A stretch of DNA of 64,000 bases from Phialocephala subalpina (GCA_900073065.1 FJOG01000026.1:307235-371234), one strand, 5' to 3'. Positions 33,543 through 45,604 are shown, numbered from the stretch's first letter. Numbers and translations are program-made. The notes: generated from the letters alone by a model not told the origin.

Positions 33543-35313
33543 TTCAATTATTATGTTTGTTGAAAGATGCTTGGGATCTTGGGCATGTGCGTAGTTTCGA
33601 AGGTGAGCGGTTGTGTACAGTACTTGCGCTGTAATTTTGAAGAGAACAGGAGAACTGGAAATTGAGATCAGAGTGTGCGAATATCAATGATTCCGTTACC
33701 ATCCAAGCTAGACTGAATTCAATGTGAGAAGAAGTCATCGTCTCAGTACCTAACTTGCATCTGGACTAACACCTGTCAAAATCTGGCTCACCTACCATCA
33801 TAGTTCCCGCGCACTAGGATCTCTACCACACAAATCCAGCCCTATACACCGCATTCTAATACCTTTCAAGCCTAGCAATCTAAAAAACATCATCAAGTCA
33901 ACATCGTGAAATGGCGAGGCTGAGATTGGGTCAAGGGCTGCTGCGACATTAGCTAATCCGCGAACATGAACTTTGAAATATTTGTTGCACATCGCAAAGT
34001 ATGCCATTACTCAGCGGAACACCCATAGTAGTTAGAAGATGCTTTTTGCGACTCAGAGAATCGATGCTGACTGAGCGCAGAGGCAATGTGCTGATTTTGC
34101 GAGAGTCGTTCGTCCGACAACGAGTCGCTTTCAATTGAAGGACCACAGCCACGCTTTGCGAAGGGTCTGAATGTCGGATGTTCAGAAGGACACTGACACT
34201 GTGACACAATGAAGTACCGAATTCCAACTGTCTAGAAATAGAGAGGAATCAGCTTTGTGTAATTGGTTTTATTCTTAAAAGCTGGAAGTCGCCTCCAGAC
34301 GATTGATTGGTGAATGTAACAAATGAAGTGCCGAGCGGAGAAGAGCAGAATTGTTCCGTCAAAGCGGGGCGGGATGATCTTCCGCCTTGGTTTCGCCTTG
34401 GCTATGCAGGTCTCAAACTTCGACTTCTCTTCCACTTCCAAGATGTAAATACCGCCCGAAATCTTCCGAAATCGAAGACGAAGTGCAACAAAGATGTTGC
34501 AGATGATGGTTGACTCAGGGTCTTGCCTTAGTGGGGGCCATTTTCCCCTCACAATATGCAACTCGGCTGCCATGTGAGCGCTGGACTACTTGGCTGAGAT
34601 GAATGTTGAGAACCTAGTAGGGCATTCGGCACTGCCGATGTACGACGAAAAGTGAAGAGCTTCAAGGTACGGAATCTAACGGGACATCGGAAGTTATCGA
34701 CGTGCAACAAGATTCGAAGTGTCGGACGAGTGTCGAAGCCTAGATGGGCATTGATACAATCGATGTCTACTTTACTAGCTTGGCAAAAGAAGCATTTTCG
34801 CCAGTTTCAAAGCTATGGTCTCGTCTCAAGCAGCCTTCTGCTTCTTCATCCTCAAATTTCGAATTTAATAGCTCGAAACGCGAACAAGTATAGAAAAGAA
34901 AGGTATGTAGCAGCGGTTATAAGCCACCAGACCACAACCACGAGCCTCTCTCAGGAGAACCCGCAATCTAAGATCCGCGGTAATAGAAAACTGCCTCAAA
35001 GCGCCTCCACACGTCCTAGCCTTGGCATTGACGCAGGTACAGCGGCTTTGCCTCTCGAATCGTGAAAGAACAGAATTGGAGGTTTGATGTCTCGCATGGA
35101 ATACAGAGCTTCAAGGATGGATCTCGCCTTGTACTCCACCTGGCCGCGCGAATGTTTTGAAGAAAGGAAAGTGATTGAGGAAGGAAACGAGGAGAAGGAG
35201 CTCTTAGCTTAGCTTGTGTGTGCAATCGAGACGTCAATATCGCGAGCCGCATTAGTAGTCTTCATTTTGGGTATCATTGTACATCGTAAGTAACACATCG
35301 TATCGTATCATGA
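33543..35313. other. 1.8 kb intergenic region, no supported gene
   Basis: Frames of up to 137 codons on either strand show no motifs, and no splice chain could be built. Includes the promoter of the 828-aa gene and the 3' flank of the WD40-type gene. Confidence 0.5.
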
Positions 35314-37239
35314 TCAGAAGATCTTCCTTCTTGATGCGCCGTTTTCCATCCTCGACAGTGCTTGGTCGATGCCGATCACATCGAGTTCTCCTCCATTTGC
35401 AGACTTTTCTGCTAATACAAGCCTATTGTCAGGCTTCGCAACAGCCCGAGGTTTTGACTGCGTGCCTGCCGTCAGGATCGTGAAGCGATGCTCGCCCAAT
35501 ACGAGAATATCCGAAGTTAGGCTGGTGGATCCGACATTTCTAGAGATCTGTTCGACGCCTGAACAACGTTCACCCTGGAGATCAATATTCTCAACTCTGA
35601 CGATACGTGCACCAGACGGTCCAGTGAAGAGGCTGCCGGATCCGCCATGCTTGTGGGCTGACCAATACTTCGAAAGGCTAGGAATCAAAGCGTAGGTGTC
35701 TCCAAACCAGAAAAGAATAGATTCCTCAGGAGGGCTGGTTGGGGACGAGGTAGGAACACTCATGACGGAGATCTCCCCGCGAACTGGTGCATCCAAGCCA
35801 CGTGCACCAAAAGGTCCGGCTGTCTTGCGTGTTCCAGGAGTCATTGGAGCGAATTTCGAGGTAGCCATCTGCGGTGGTCCCGAGGAGCGAGACTTTACCC
35901 CGCCATCGAGGTAGCCTGTGAGACTGTATTCCGACTTCGACCCTCCCTTGATGCCTTGGCGACCAAGAATGCCCTGTGATGCATTTGGACCTGAGCCTTC
36001 AATGTCCCAAATTGCCCATTCTCCGTCGGCTAGTAACACAATGATAGCTTTGCCTCCAGATATCCACTGTGCATCAACTATGGATTTGCGACCAAAGCCT
36101 GCATATGCTCCTACGTGTGAAGTCTGCGAATCGCTCCTTGGGGTTTGAAATCCGGTATAGAGTGATAGAAGCCAGGTGCCTTGCTCGACCACAGGTGTCT
36201 CAGGCGTTGGGTCTTCCGCCGGCTTGATGAGCTGCTTATAGTCGTATATCCTGCATGATCCGATGGAATCTGCAACAAGTAGTCGACTCGAATATTGCGC
36301 TGAGAGTGCTGGATTGAAGGAGATGGCTTTTGCTGGTGAAGATAAGTAGACTGATTGAAATGGTTCAGTGCTCTTCTGTGGGGATTTAATCGAGATTCGG
36401 TATAGACGCAAGAGTCCCGTTACTTCTCGGGAGTGTGATGCAACAACCAAATGAGGCTCTGTAGAACTAGGTTTTGAGTCTGCCTTCACCAAAGCACCTG
36501 GTCCGCCAACAGAATCCGCAGTCATCGAGATACCATCAGAAGGCTTTTGATGACTAACGAGAAGTGTCACAGTCTCGCCCCATTTTCCTTTCCCAGCACT
36601 GGTACTTGTGAAGTCGGTTCGAAGCTCGGGACGTGTTTTGCTAGCTGGCGATGGCGGAGTGAGTGGGATGGTGACGAGTCGGACAGTATTGTCTGCGCAT
36701 GCTGCTGCGAAAATAATCTTTTGCTTCAGTGATTCCAGTCCACGCCATGATGGCCCTTCTGCTTTCAGTATCGAGGAGGGAAGTATCGCAAGGTGTAGAA
36801 CGTCGGTGTTGAAGCACAGATCAAGTACTTGTAATGTGGACGGATATGGTCGTAATGGATCCAGCTCCTCTTCGTCATCCTCGAATTCAGGCTTATCTTC
36901 GAACGCCCTCGCAGAGTCACCTTCATCGTCGGAATCTAGGGATATCACACCACCGCCGCCATTTGTCTTCTGGGTGGGTGTTGGCGCTGGTTGTGACGTC
37001 TTGAATGGTCTGCCACCTCTCCAAACGATCTTCACACCGTTTTCATGACCATAGAGTATAACCGTCGAGCCATTGAGAGACTGTATCGGGTAGACCTTCG
37101 CAGTGTGTATTCGGTGTGGCAATTCAAAACTTCATGGAAATGCGTTAGTTCTGGTGAGGCAGCTTCATGGTTTTGCTCACCTCAATTGAGTATTCTGTGG
37201 GTTCTTCGAAACCCTTGGACTTGCCATATTGATGGTCAT
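35314..37239 (-). CDS. WD40-type beta-propeller protein, candidate nucleoporin Nup37; 2 exons, 624 aa
   Basis: The long frame alone begins MPHRIHTAKVYP. A 51-bp intron (37130-37180, GTGAGC to AAG) joins it to a first exon at 37239-37181 reading MTINMASPRVSKNPQNTQLS. This yields QLSFELPHRIHTAKVYPIQS, a natural strand-rich start followed by GSTVILYGHENGVKIVWRGGRPF. An acidic loop (SLDSDDEGDSARAFED) comes next. Propeller-like strands are then spaced along the chain: LQVLDLCFNTDVLHLAIL, FAAACADNTVRLVTIPL, LVVASHSREVTGLLRLY, RLLVADSIGSCRIYDYK, and IIVLLADGEWAIWDIEG. The arrangement and first-exon junction recall the fungal Nup37 of the Nup107-160 (Y) complex at the nuclear pore. That identity is from memory of the family and not certain. 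Another WD40 protein is the alternative. Confidence 0.6.
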
Positions 37240-38016
37240 CTCAATGAAGGGAACAGAACATTCGAAGGAGCAGTAGAGGTTCGGAAATGCGCGAGGTCGA
37301 GACTTGTTGACCTGGTATCGATGGAGCTTGAATTTCAGAGCGTGTTTGAGTCGCGTCGGAAAAACGGTTGTTCCGGAAGGACCGAGTTCCTTTGGGAGAT
37401 TCAACTATTCCCCTCCGCTTTCTTCTTGTTGAACTGCACATAGAAGTATCTTTGCATTTGAACTGACAACATCCTTTGCAATGACATTTCACGATTGTCT
37501 TCCCACAATATATGCCTGAAGCCCGATACAGATTACTGGCGCAGTCGTCAGTCACGTCTGAGTGTTCAATGCTCAAAGTCGGTCAGCAGAGCATTTATTT
37601 TCTCGCATGTGTGATGCAATATCAACGGAACATTTCATGCTTGTCGTTTTTCGTATTCACGAGTGTTCATTGCGACACGAATGTCTGTGTTGATCTTTAC
37701 GATTTAGGGTGGGGTGAATGCAGGTGCCTCCATCTTCGAATGTATTGGTCAGATTACACGATGGAAGTCTCCACTGCTCTCTACTCTATCGAGTTCACAA
37801 ATCGAATGTGAGAGCTTGCAAATGTGTGGAGTGTCAGTCCATCAAGTAGCCAGACTCCGGTGGGGATTCTCGAGATGTCGCCATCAAATGCATGTCCTTG
37901 CTTGAGTCTCGATAAGAGCCTCCGAGTTTCCTCGAGTCTGGAGATTTCTGCAGCATTGTTGAGTTCTTGAGAAAACGCCATTTCTGCCGCCGAGTTGATA
38001 ATAAGGAATCTACAAG
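37240..38016. other. Intergenic, no supported gene
   Basis: Divergent flank between the WD40-type gene and the transporter pseudogene. Short frames only; probably holds both former and present promoters. Confidence 0.5.
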
Positions 38017-39734
38017 ATGACGACTTACGATGAGAAGAATTAGCAGCACATCGTATCATTTGGTGCCTCTTCTGAGGAAAATGTCCTCTTTGCGCAAGAC
38101 AATGCTTGGATCAAATTTCTTACAAAGGCAAAATGGTACTCTCCCGAAATTTCAAGCTTCGAGAAGAAAGTTGTGCTGAAGCTTGATTTGGTGATTTTGA
38201 TTTTTGGATGTCTATCCTTTTTCAACAAGTACCTCAATCAAGCTGCGATCACAAATGCAGACGTCTCGTAAGTGCCTCTACCAAATTCGGTGAGATCATT
38301 CTAATGGATGCACGGTGGCATGTCAAAGGACCTCCACTTGGGTGGGGATGATATCAAGTACATTACTATCGTGTTTTGTGTATCGTATTATATCCTGATG
38401 ATTCTTGCTTGTTCTCTTCTCACCCGGCTGCCCGTAAACTTGGTTCTGCCAGCGTTTGAGCTGGGCTATGGCGCATTTATATTTGGATGCGGTAAGGACA
38501 TTGTCCCCGTTAAGTGAAAACTTCGCTGATCTTACTCTTCCAGCTTGGGCCCAGGACTTATATACCATTTACGCCATGAGATTCATGATCGGAGTCTTCG
38601 AAACATGTACTTTTACGGGCATTGTCTACGTCATTGCGTCCTAATACAAACCTCAACAACTAGCCCGAAGAACGGTGTTTTATTGCATTGCCTCCCCACT
38701 CGGTCTTATGTTTGCAGGATATCTTCATGCCGCCGCTTACATCAATCTCAATGGAGTGAACGGACTCGAAGGCTGGAGGTGGCTGTTCATTATTATCACA
38801 GCTATCACTCTACCAGTCTCAATACTGTAGGTGCAACCAATCTCGGACTAACACCCAGCTAACAGCACGACAGTGGTTTTGCTATATTCCCAGACGTCCC
38901 CAACGGCAAGAAGCCAAGAATGCTTAGTCAAGAAGACTTTGACTTTGCTGCAAAGCGGCTTCAGGGTCTGGTGGCACCTACACAAGTAAAGGTTTCCTGG
39001 GGCCTTCTGAAAAGAATTCTTGGACGGTACGAAAATCTCAATTTCTCTTCCTGATCCCAGCGCAGCATTCTAACATGGTCCAGATGGCACTTCTGGGTGT
39101 TCGTTTTTCATTGGTGCATGTTAGACCAGAATATTCAGCCTTCAGGCACCCCAATGTCTCTGTATCTGAAAGTACATCCGAAGATCTATTCAGTTACTCA
39201 GATCAACACAATCCCAACAATTCCCCTAGCTATCTATATCGTCCTAGCACTAGCTTTCGGCGTCATCGCTGATAGAACCGGCAAGTTCTGGGTACTTGCT
39301 CTCATTGGGACTGTGCCAAACCTTATTGGAAGCCTTCTCTTGGCCGTGTACGATATTGGAGAAGGAGGGAGATTGTTTGCATTCTGCATAACGGGCACGC
39401 TCGGTGGTGAGTTGGACACTCCTTCCTGTCGATAGTCGCGCTAACACTTGGCGTAGTACTTAGTCCCATGACCATGAGCTGGGTATCCTTGATCATGGCA
39501 GGAGATGCTGAAGAGAGAGCTGTTGCCACGGTATCGATGAATGCTATTGGCCAGGGCTTTACTGCTTGGACCCAGCTGCTGGCTTTTCCTGCTACTGCAG
39601 CCCCGCACTTCAGAAAGGGCTTTATCAACACCAGTGTTACGGCTTTTTTCCAGATTCTCTCGATTCTGACAATTTATGTTCTTGCGAGGAGGGGTGCTGC
39701 AAAAAAGGCAAGAGTTACAGCGACCTCGGAGTAG
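38017..39734 (+). pseudogene. ACS-family (Dal5/Liz1/Fen2-like) MFS transporter, broken
   Basis: Relatives carry allantoate, pantothenate, biotin or nicotinate across the plasma membrane. The frame starts MTTYDEKN, meets TAG, and continues in the same frame QHIVSFGASSEENVLFAQD, WYSPEISSFEKKVVLKLD and INFGC-like sequence (ILIFGCLSFFNKYLNQA). Exon 2 (from about 38316) reads GMSKDLHLGGDDIKYITIVF, exon 3 AWAQDLYTIYAMRFMIGVFE, exon 4 GFAIFPDVPNGKKPRML, and later exons WHFWVFVFHWC, GVIADRTGKFWVLALIG and SPMTMSWVSLIMAGDAEERA. A second in-frame stop (TAA, 38642-38644) sits between VIAS and YKPQQLARRT, normally an uninterrupted motif. The first intron's acceptor reads CACGG before TGGCATG, where CACAG would be expected. 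Two stops plus a lost acceptor make it dead. Both stops could arise by CAA/CAG to TAA/TAG changes. Confidence 0.85.
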
Positions 39735-40227
39735 AGATTTAATCTCAGCTGCTGCTAGCAGATGGGAAATATCAATTCCAAGGGGATGAGAAAGTTCACT
39801 CAATGATTGTGCTGCTGTGGCAAACATGATCCCTTAAGATGTCTCCAATGAACGACTCTTCAATTGTCATACATCAGATTCAAATCGTCCACTTGCTACT
39901 GGCTGCACTCTCGCATCATTTTAGTGGGTCATGGCAACATCGATTATCTCCCTTGATTTAATGATGCACACCCACACTGGGGTACAGAGATGCGCTCACA
40001 ACGTCCCAAGAATGGGGTGAGGGATAAGAAACATAATCAGCAAGCTACAGAATCAGTGAAAAATTCATGGAGGACACAGACAACCAAAATCCATGCTCTC
40101 GTGTGTCATGCCCGCCTGATTCGCCAAATGCTCGTCGCCGACCCAGACAATCAAGTCGTTCAAGACAAGGTTAGTATCTATTCTTTTCACCAACGATCAA
40201 GTTCCCTATCGCTAACACTTCCCATGA
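39735..40227. other. Intergenic between two pseudogenes
   Basis: No supported coding sequence. The end carries GCTAACACTTCCCATG just before the zinc cluster, which looks like an intron end (branch GCTAAC) whose AG acceptor has been lost. The missing first exon of the regulator therefore probably lies here. Confidence 0.45.
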
Positions 40228-42841
40228 TGTACAACATGTCGAAGCAAAAGAGTCAAATGCAATGAACAGAAACCAAAATGCCAGCGGTGCAGTCGTCTTT
40301 CATTGCCTTGTGTATGGGAAACAGGTCGTCCAAGTCTGAAAGAGCGTCGGCGCGGACTTGGCTCCTTAAAAACGAGAACCAGATAAATGGCAACCGGAAG
40401 CCATCCTTCCTTCGTTCCAACCTAGCCCAAGCAATTTGAGAGCCGATAATTATCACGAGGATTCAATCAATGTCCCGTTCGATGATTTAAATGAAGACTT
40501 CCAGAGATGGTTGGAAGTGATGGAAGAGCATCTACCCTTTTCGTTCGACGAATTCACACCCTCGTAGCTTCGGATTACAGACTGGGATCAATCGATTGGG
40601 AATGTCTTCAACCAGGTCGTATCATCACCGTATGAATATTTTCGGAGAGATGTCCGCTTCGAGGCTGCAGTCTCTCAGCTTTCTGATTCAAGACCTTTGA
40701 CCAATCACAATGTACTGGCGAACCGATTGTTACTTTCTCCTACAGACCATCCTGCCATCCACTACTAGCAGAACGTCTTCTCATCCAACCATCTCAGCAA
40801 GACATCATCCTGGCCGACGAATGCTCTTCTGCTGCGACTGGGGTTCGAGAAAATCGAGAAAACGATGATGATGCACTTCATCCTCGCCGCGCAATTTAAC
40901 GCACTCGAGCGAGAATATGTTAGCGGAGACAACGAACTCAGTCAGCTGGCTGGATACCACTCCTAGAAGGTAAGGTATTATTCGTTCAAAATATGAGCAG
41001 TGCCGAGTCAAATCCTTGTTCAGTTGATCATCTGGACATCCTTGGACCCGCTTTCTTCTCATACCTCTACTTATCGAGGAGGAAGAGAGTAGACCGAGAA
41101 CTGCTTGAATCACTGAGCCCAAAATTTGGGGAGCACATCCGCAAGTACAAGCTCGAAGCTCTCTTGGATGGTGAAACTTCGACAACTCATATCGACTCTC
41201 CCGGGAGAAGGAGTCTGCTCGCTCGGCTTATCCATTGGATATTTTTCAAAAACGTTCAGTTCTGTTTCCACGGATATGGTGGTAGTCTCGCATCATACAN
41301 NNNNNNNNNNNNNNNNNNNNNNNNNNNNNNNNNNNNNNNNNNNNNNNNNNNNNNNNNNNNNNNNNNNNNNNNNNNNNNNNNNNNNNNNNNNNNNNNNNNN
41401 NNNNNNNNNNNNNNNNNNNNNNNNNNNNNNNNNNNNNNNNNNNNNNNNNNNNNNNNNNNNNNNNNNNNNNNNNNNNNNNNNNNNNNNNNNNNNNNNNNNN
41501 NNNNNNNNNNNNNNNNNNNNNNNNNNNNNNNNNNNNNNNNNNNNNNNNNNNNNNNNNNNNNNNNNNNNNNNNNNNNNNNNNNNNNNNNNNNNNNNNNNNN
41601 NNNNNNNNNNNNNNNNNNNNNNNNNNNNNNNNNNNNNNNNNNNNNNNNNNNNNNNNNNNNNNNNNNNNNNNNNNNNNNNNNNNNNNNNNNNNNNNNNNNN
41701 NNNNNNNNNNNNNNNNNNNNNNNNNNNNNNNNNNNNNNNNNNNNNNNNNNNNNNNNNNNNNNNNNNNNNNNNNNNNNNNNNNNNNNNNNNNNNNNNNNNN
41801 NNNNNNNNNNNNNNNNNNNNNNNNNNNNNNNNNNNNNNNNNNNNNNNNNNNNNNNNNNNNNNNNNNNNNNNNNNNNNNNNNNNNNNNNNNNNNNNNNNNN
41901 NNNNNNNNNNNNNNNNNNNNNNNNNNNNNNNNNNNNNNNNNNNNNNNNNNNNNNNNNNNNNNNNNNNNNNNNNNNNNNNNNNNNNNNNNNNNNNNNNNNN
42001 NNNNNNNNNNNNNNNNNNNNNNNNNNNNNNNNNNNNNNNNNNNNNNNNNNNNNNNNNNNNNNNNNNNNNNNNNNNNNNNNNNNNNNNNNNNNNNNNNNNN
42101 NNNNNNNNNNNNNNNNNNNNNNNNNNTATCACCGGTAGCCACCGACGAGGAGAATTATATCAATCCTCACGTCCGTTGCTGGTCAACAATTGGTGTTCTG
42201 AATATCCAGAGAACCAAGTCATCGATGACGTACAGAATTCTTTAACGCTAGAGTTACTATATAATATCTATTACATCACCCAAGATAACAACAGCATCAG
42301 TGAATCATCAGACAGAGAGTCAATTGATGCTATCGAGAGGTACTTCGACTTTCTTGAACGGGTATGACTCCTTTCAACATGATCAGTATTGTCCTGAGCG
42401 ACTCTAATGTCTTGATGTAAACAGACCTACAGCGCAGTCTTCCATCTCTCATCGAACAAGACTGAGTCTCGCAACCGACTCCTTCTAAATGCCGACTCCA
42501 CGGTCACGCGTTTTCACGCTGCACGCATCTATTTCTTCCGAAGCACTCTCTCCCTGTGACCAGTCAGTGTACCTAGTAAAGTACAGCTATCTCCGTCCTC
42601 CTTGCTTTCCATTGCCCAACGCGTGTTCCAATTTGCCCCTACTACTAGGATGTGCGAGCAATTACAGTGGCCGCTGTTCATGGCGGGTACTGAAACGCAG
42701 GACTCGATTCATCGAGAGTGGATCCTGCAGCGGATGAGGAAAGACGCGTTGAGAATTGCTTTGAAGAGGGTAGTTAACACTCAGCAGAGGATGGGCCATA
42801 GATTACCTATGCAGATGGTGAAGGAGATTGTTTCTCGGTAG
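40228..42841 (+). pseudogene. Zn2Cys6 / Fungal_trans_2 transcription factor, broken and interrupted by the gap
   Basis: At 40228-40311 a complete zinc cluster with CX2CX6CX6CX2CX6C spacing is readable (CTTCRSKRVKC, then CQRCSRLSLPC), followed by VWETGRP and a basic linker that hits stops. After several frame changes come YEYFRRDVRFEAAVSQLS (about 40632), LLLSPTDHPAIHY, and HFILAAQFNALEREYVSGD then LAGYHS (about 40870-40965). From 40993, HLDILGPAFFSYLYLSRRK and RRSLLARLIHWIFF run up to the N gap. Past the gap, LTLELLYNIYYITQD, a spliceable intron (42364-42423), HAARIYFFRSTLSL, and after a frame change LQWPLFMAGTETQDSIHREWIL complete the typical Fungal_trans_2 end, with stop at 42839-42841. Frameshifts and stops make it non-functional. 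The 827 missing bases could hide further differences. Confidence 0.8.
41300..42126. other. Assembly gap (827 N)
   Basis: A run of undetermined bases inside the zinc-cluster regulator pseudogene. Frames that appear to cross it are artefacts of translating N as X. The true gap length may differ. Confidence 1.
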
Positions 42842-43274
42842 ATTACGAAAGTAACGAAACTGAAGAGTACTTTATGACTGAATCAGGGAGTGTGTCAACA
42901 AGACAAAACGAAGGCGGCTGGTCGAACAGTTTACCTTTATGGTGACCATGCAGACGGAATTTCTTCCGCATAGGTGGAGAGGGCACTATCTAGGATAATT
43001 GAGGTTACTCGGCGAGATCATAACCCACGAGGCAGCTATTTCGGGTAGCAACTCGGATATCGGCAAAGCCCGCAGGTAATGTACTATACTCTGCCTACCC
43101 GAGAAACTCTTTTGGCTTGTACCAAGAGCTCCGGTGCCCGTTCTTCACCGAGATTTTCGTGTTCGCTACACAATTCGTTGTTATGACTCGAAGATAACAA
43201 TAAATAGAAGAGCACACATGAAAACAAATACGAAGATGTGATAAAGGAATCTACACTAGCTTGAATCATATCAC
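42842..43274. other. Intergenic between regulator and oxygenase pseudogenes
   Basis: Short frames only; these two dead genes converge here. Nothing else recognised. Confidence 0.5.
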
Positions 43275-44777
43275 CTTAACCTTGTACTTCGTCCCCATCT
43301 ACTAAGCTCAACGACTTGAACATTTTAGTCTTGGCTCCCAGCTTATCGGTATCATGATTCACCGTATAGAACACCAAATCAGTATGTGCGCTCGAACACT
43401 ATTGATCTCCTTTTCAAACACACCTTCGTAAGCTCCAGCGGAGCGACGACTGTACTCGCCCATCGTATGCGAAATAGTAGTCGAACAACCGTGCTTCTCC
43501 AACACAGGAGATGGGTCCATCGCCGAGGAATGTGTATTGTACGGCCAGCACACATCAGAATCAGTACCGTGCATCCAGAAATCCAACGTCATAAGTCATA
43601 CCTCATAAAATACAAAAGCGACACCCTCGCCATCATCTCCTGATCCTTCGGTGGCTTCACAACCCGATGAATAGTCGGTTTCATATAACCTCCCGTAAGA
43701 GCACTCAATCCCTCCCCCACGTTAACAAAAATCGAATTCGGGACAAACTTGATCCATTTCCACTCATCATTAGGATCTTTGATCTGTAGTGCCGTGACAG
43801 GTTGATTGAAGGGAAAGGTGAATCTGCCCTAGTTGGCGTGGCCGGGAAGATAGAGGGTTTGCTGTCTTCATTTTCTTGTTGAGATCGAGGTAGGTATTGC
43901 ATGTAGCGCAAGAATGCTTCGCATTTAGATTCGTAGGTGTGCATGTTTGCGAAAGTCATCTGGTTTGCGTTGGCAGCATCACTTCGGGCTTGGGACAGAT
44001 AGAACAGGGACTTGATCACACACCTCATCCACTTCGAGCGCTATCGCTAGGAGAATGAACAGTTTCCTGCTAGAACTTTGTGGATGTACTTTGACATTCC
44101 TGTGATTTTAGTAATGAATGGATCGAGCATTGGCGGTATGTGCGTGTTCTTGCTCGTCGCCAATCTCCGAGGAAAAGCGAGGGAGGTTGTAGTGCTGTTG
44201 AGAAACATGAGCTCAGCTGTTTGTATTTATCAGGCTTCACATGTTGGGCCGAGTCTCACCTCGCTGTTGTTCTCCCAACCAGATGTCTCTCGATAAGTCT
44301 GGTGCAACGCCAGCGTAGCGACCAAGCCTGGAAACTTCCTTTGTAGTTTCATATGGAATCTTCTCTTCCTTGGGCAGATTGAGCAGAGTCGTGGCAATGT
44401 CCAAATGGCGTTGAACCTAGAAAGTCAATTAGATCGCAATTGTTCACAAAAAATAGGTGAGCGTACAGAATCTTCCTCGATACCATGGTTCACCAGATAC
44501 AGAAAGCCAGTAGTGTGCAAGCTCTCAAACAATGTATTTGCCAGTTCTTTTCTCGCTTCGGGGCCTTCATCAAACTTACTGAGGTCCAAACTCACGAGGT
44601 TGGCCCATTCCACCTTCGAAGGATTAATACGACGGACACAGGGAGGTTATTAAGAAAGATCTTACATGGTTCTGTAGTTGGCGAGGGCGGACTGTAGGCT
44701 CTCAGTCGGATTGACGCTTTGAGAAGCTCGACTTGAGGAGCGGCAGGTGGAGGAGCGGACCATATAGCTGAAGGCAT
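43275..44777 (-). pseudogene. 2-oxoglutarate/Fe(II) oxygenase (isopenicillin N synthase-like), broken
   Basis: Starting from 44777 on the minus strand, MPSAIWSAPPPAAPQVELLK is followed after a frame change by ESLQSALANYRTM and an intron. Next comes EWANLVSLDLSKFDEG, then TLFESLHTTGFLYLVNHGIEEDS, the N-terminal domain of this superfamily (GF-x-YLVNHGI). After another intron come QRHLDIATTLLNLPKEEKIPYE and the scrambled remains of the central part. The core jelly roll is recognisable near 43850-43640: GRFTFPFNQPVTALQIKD, EWKWIKFVPNSIFVNVGEGL, GGYMKPTIHRVVKPPKDQ. The distal iron His is kept (TIHRVV). The HxD motif reads GHAN followed by TAG (near 43830), so the iron-binding Asp is Asn and translation would end. 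Several frame changes confirm decay. The original substrate is unknown. Confidence 0.85.
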
Positions 44778-45600
44778 CGTTGCTGCTGGAATCAGAACCG
44801 TGCAAATTAAACAAGATGATGGTGCGTCAAACCTGTAAGAGTCTATATATATCTCCGGCGGACGACACTCAGACGATGGCGAGGATCCAGAGAGTGGAGA
44901 GGCATCCCACGCTGCTCGGCTGGTGGCATCAACCCCACAATGGACCCCTCATCGTGTATTTGAGTCAATAGATTGTGGGCTCAATACACTAACAGCACGC
45001 TATTTGGGCTTGCATCTATTATTGATGATGAAATACGGCAGAATACTAGGAGGGCCTTTTGAGACAACAAGAATTAATAGCATTTCTTTTGTAAAGGGCC
45101 ATCTAAAGACTTGGAGCTCGCTTATGTAATTGAGCGCACTTGGCGCTTCATCGCATCTTGAGCTTGGAATCAACAACTCTTCGTCTTGGGCACCCTTGAA
45201 CTCAGAGACAAAGTCTGAGGAAGGATTCAACATTAATTTGCCGCAAATTCATGCATACATCACCATTTAATTCTAGCGACGAATGACCATGATCTAAGCT
45301 AGGTAACCAAACACACCGCAGAAGGGATTGGCTGACCAAAATGGAACGAGGAACATGCCAACGTTTAACGATAAGTCCCCCAAACTTCAAAAGTAATGTG
45401 ATGTACTCAAGCCGCACCAGTGCTGAAGTACACCAGCTACCTCGTATGCAAGGAAACAAGCATCGAACTTTCGACACTGTCATGGCACAAGTGCTTCCAC
45501 TTCATGCAACCTCAAAGCGAAGAGCGCCTCCTCTGTGCCATACATTGATCACAGTCCATTCACCCAATGCACTAGGCTAAGTGTAGGCTGTGTAACACAC
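44778..45600. other. Intergenic, no supported gene
   Basis: Upstream flank of the oxygenase pseudogene. Frames are under 95 codons and have no motif. Confidence 0.5.
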
Positions 45601-45604
45601 CGAC

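Noticed and set aside
41126..42367. Long frames across the N run, up to 413 codons
   Set aside because: Most codons are undetermined; the frame across the gap is meaningless. The flanks are covered by the regulator pseudogene.
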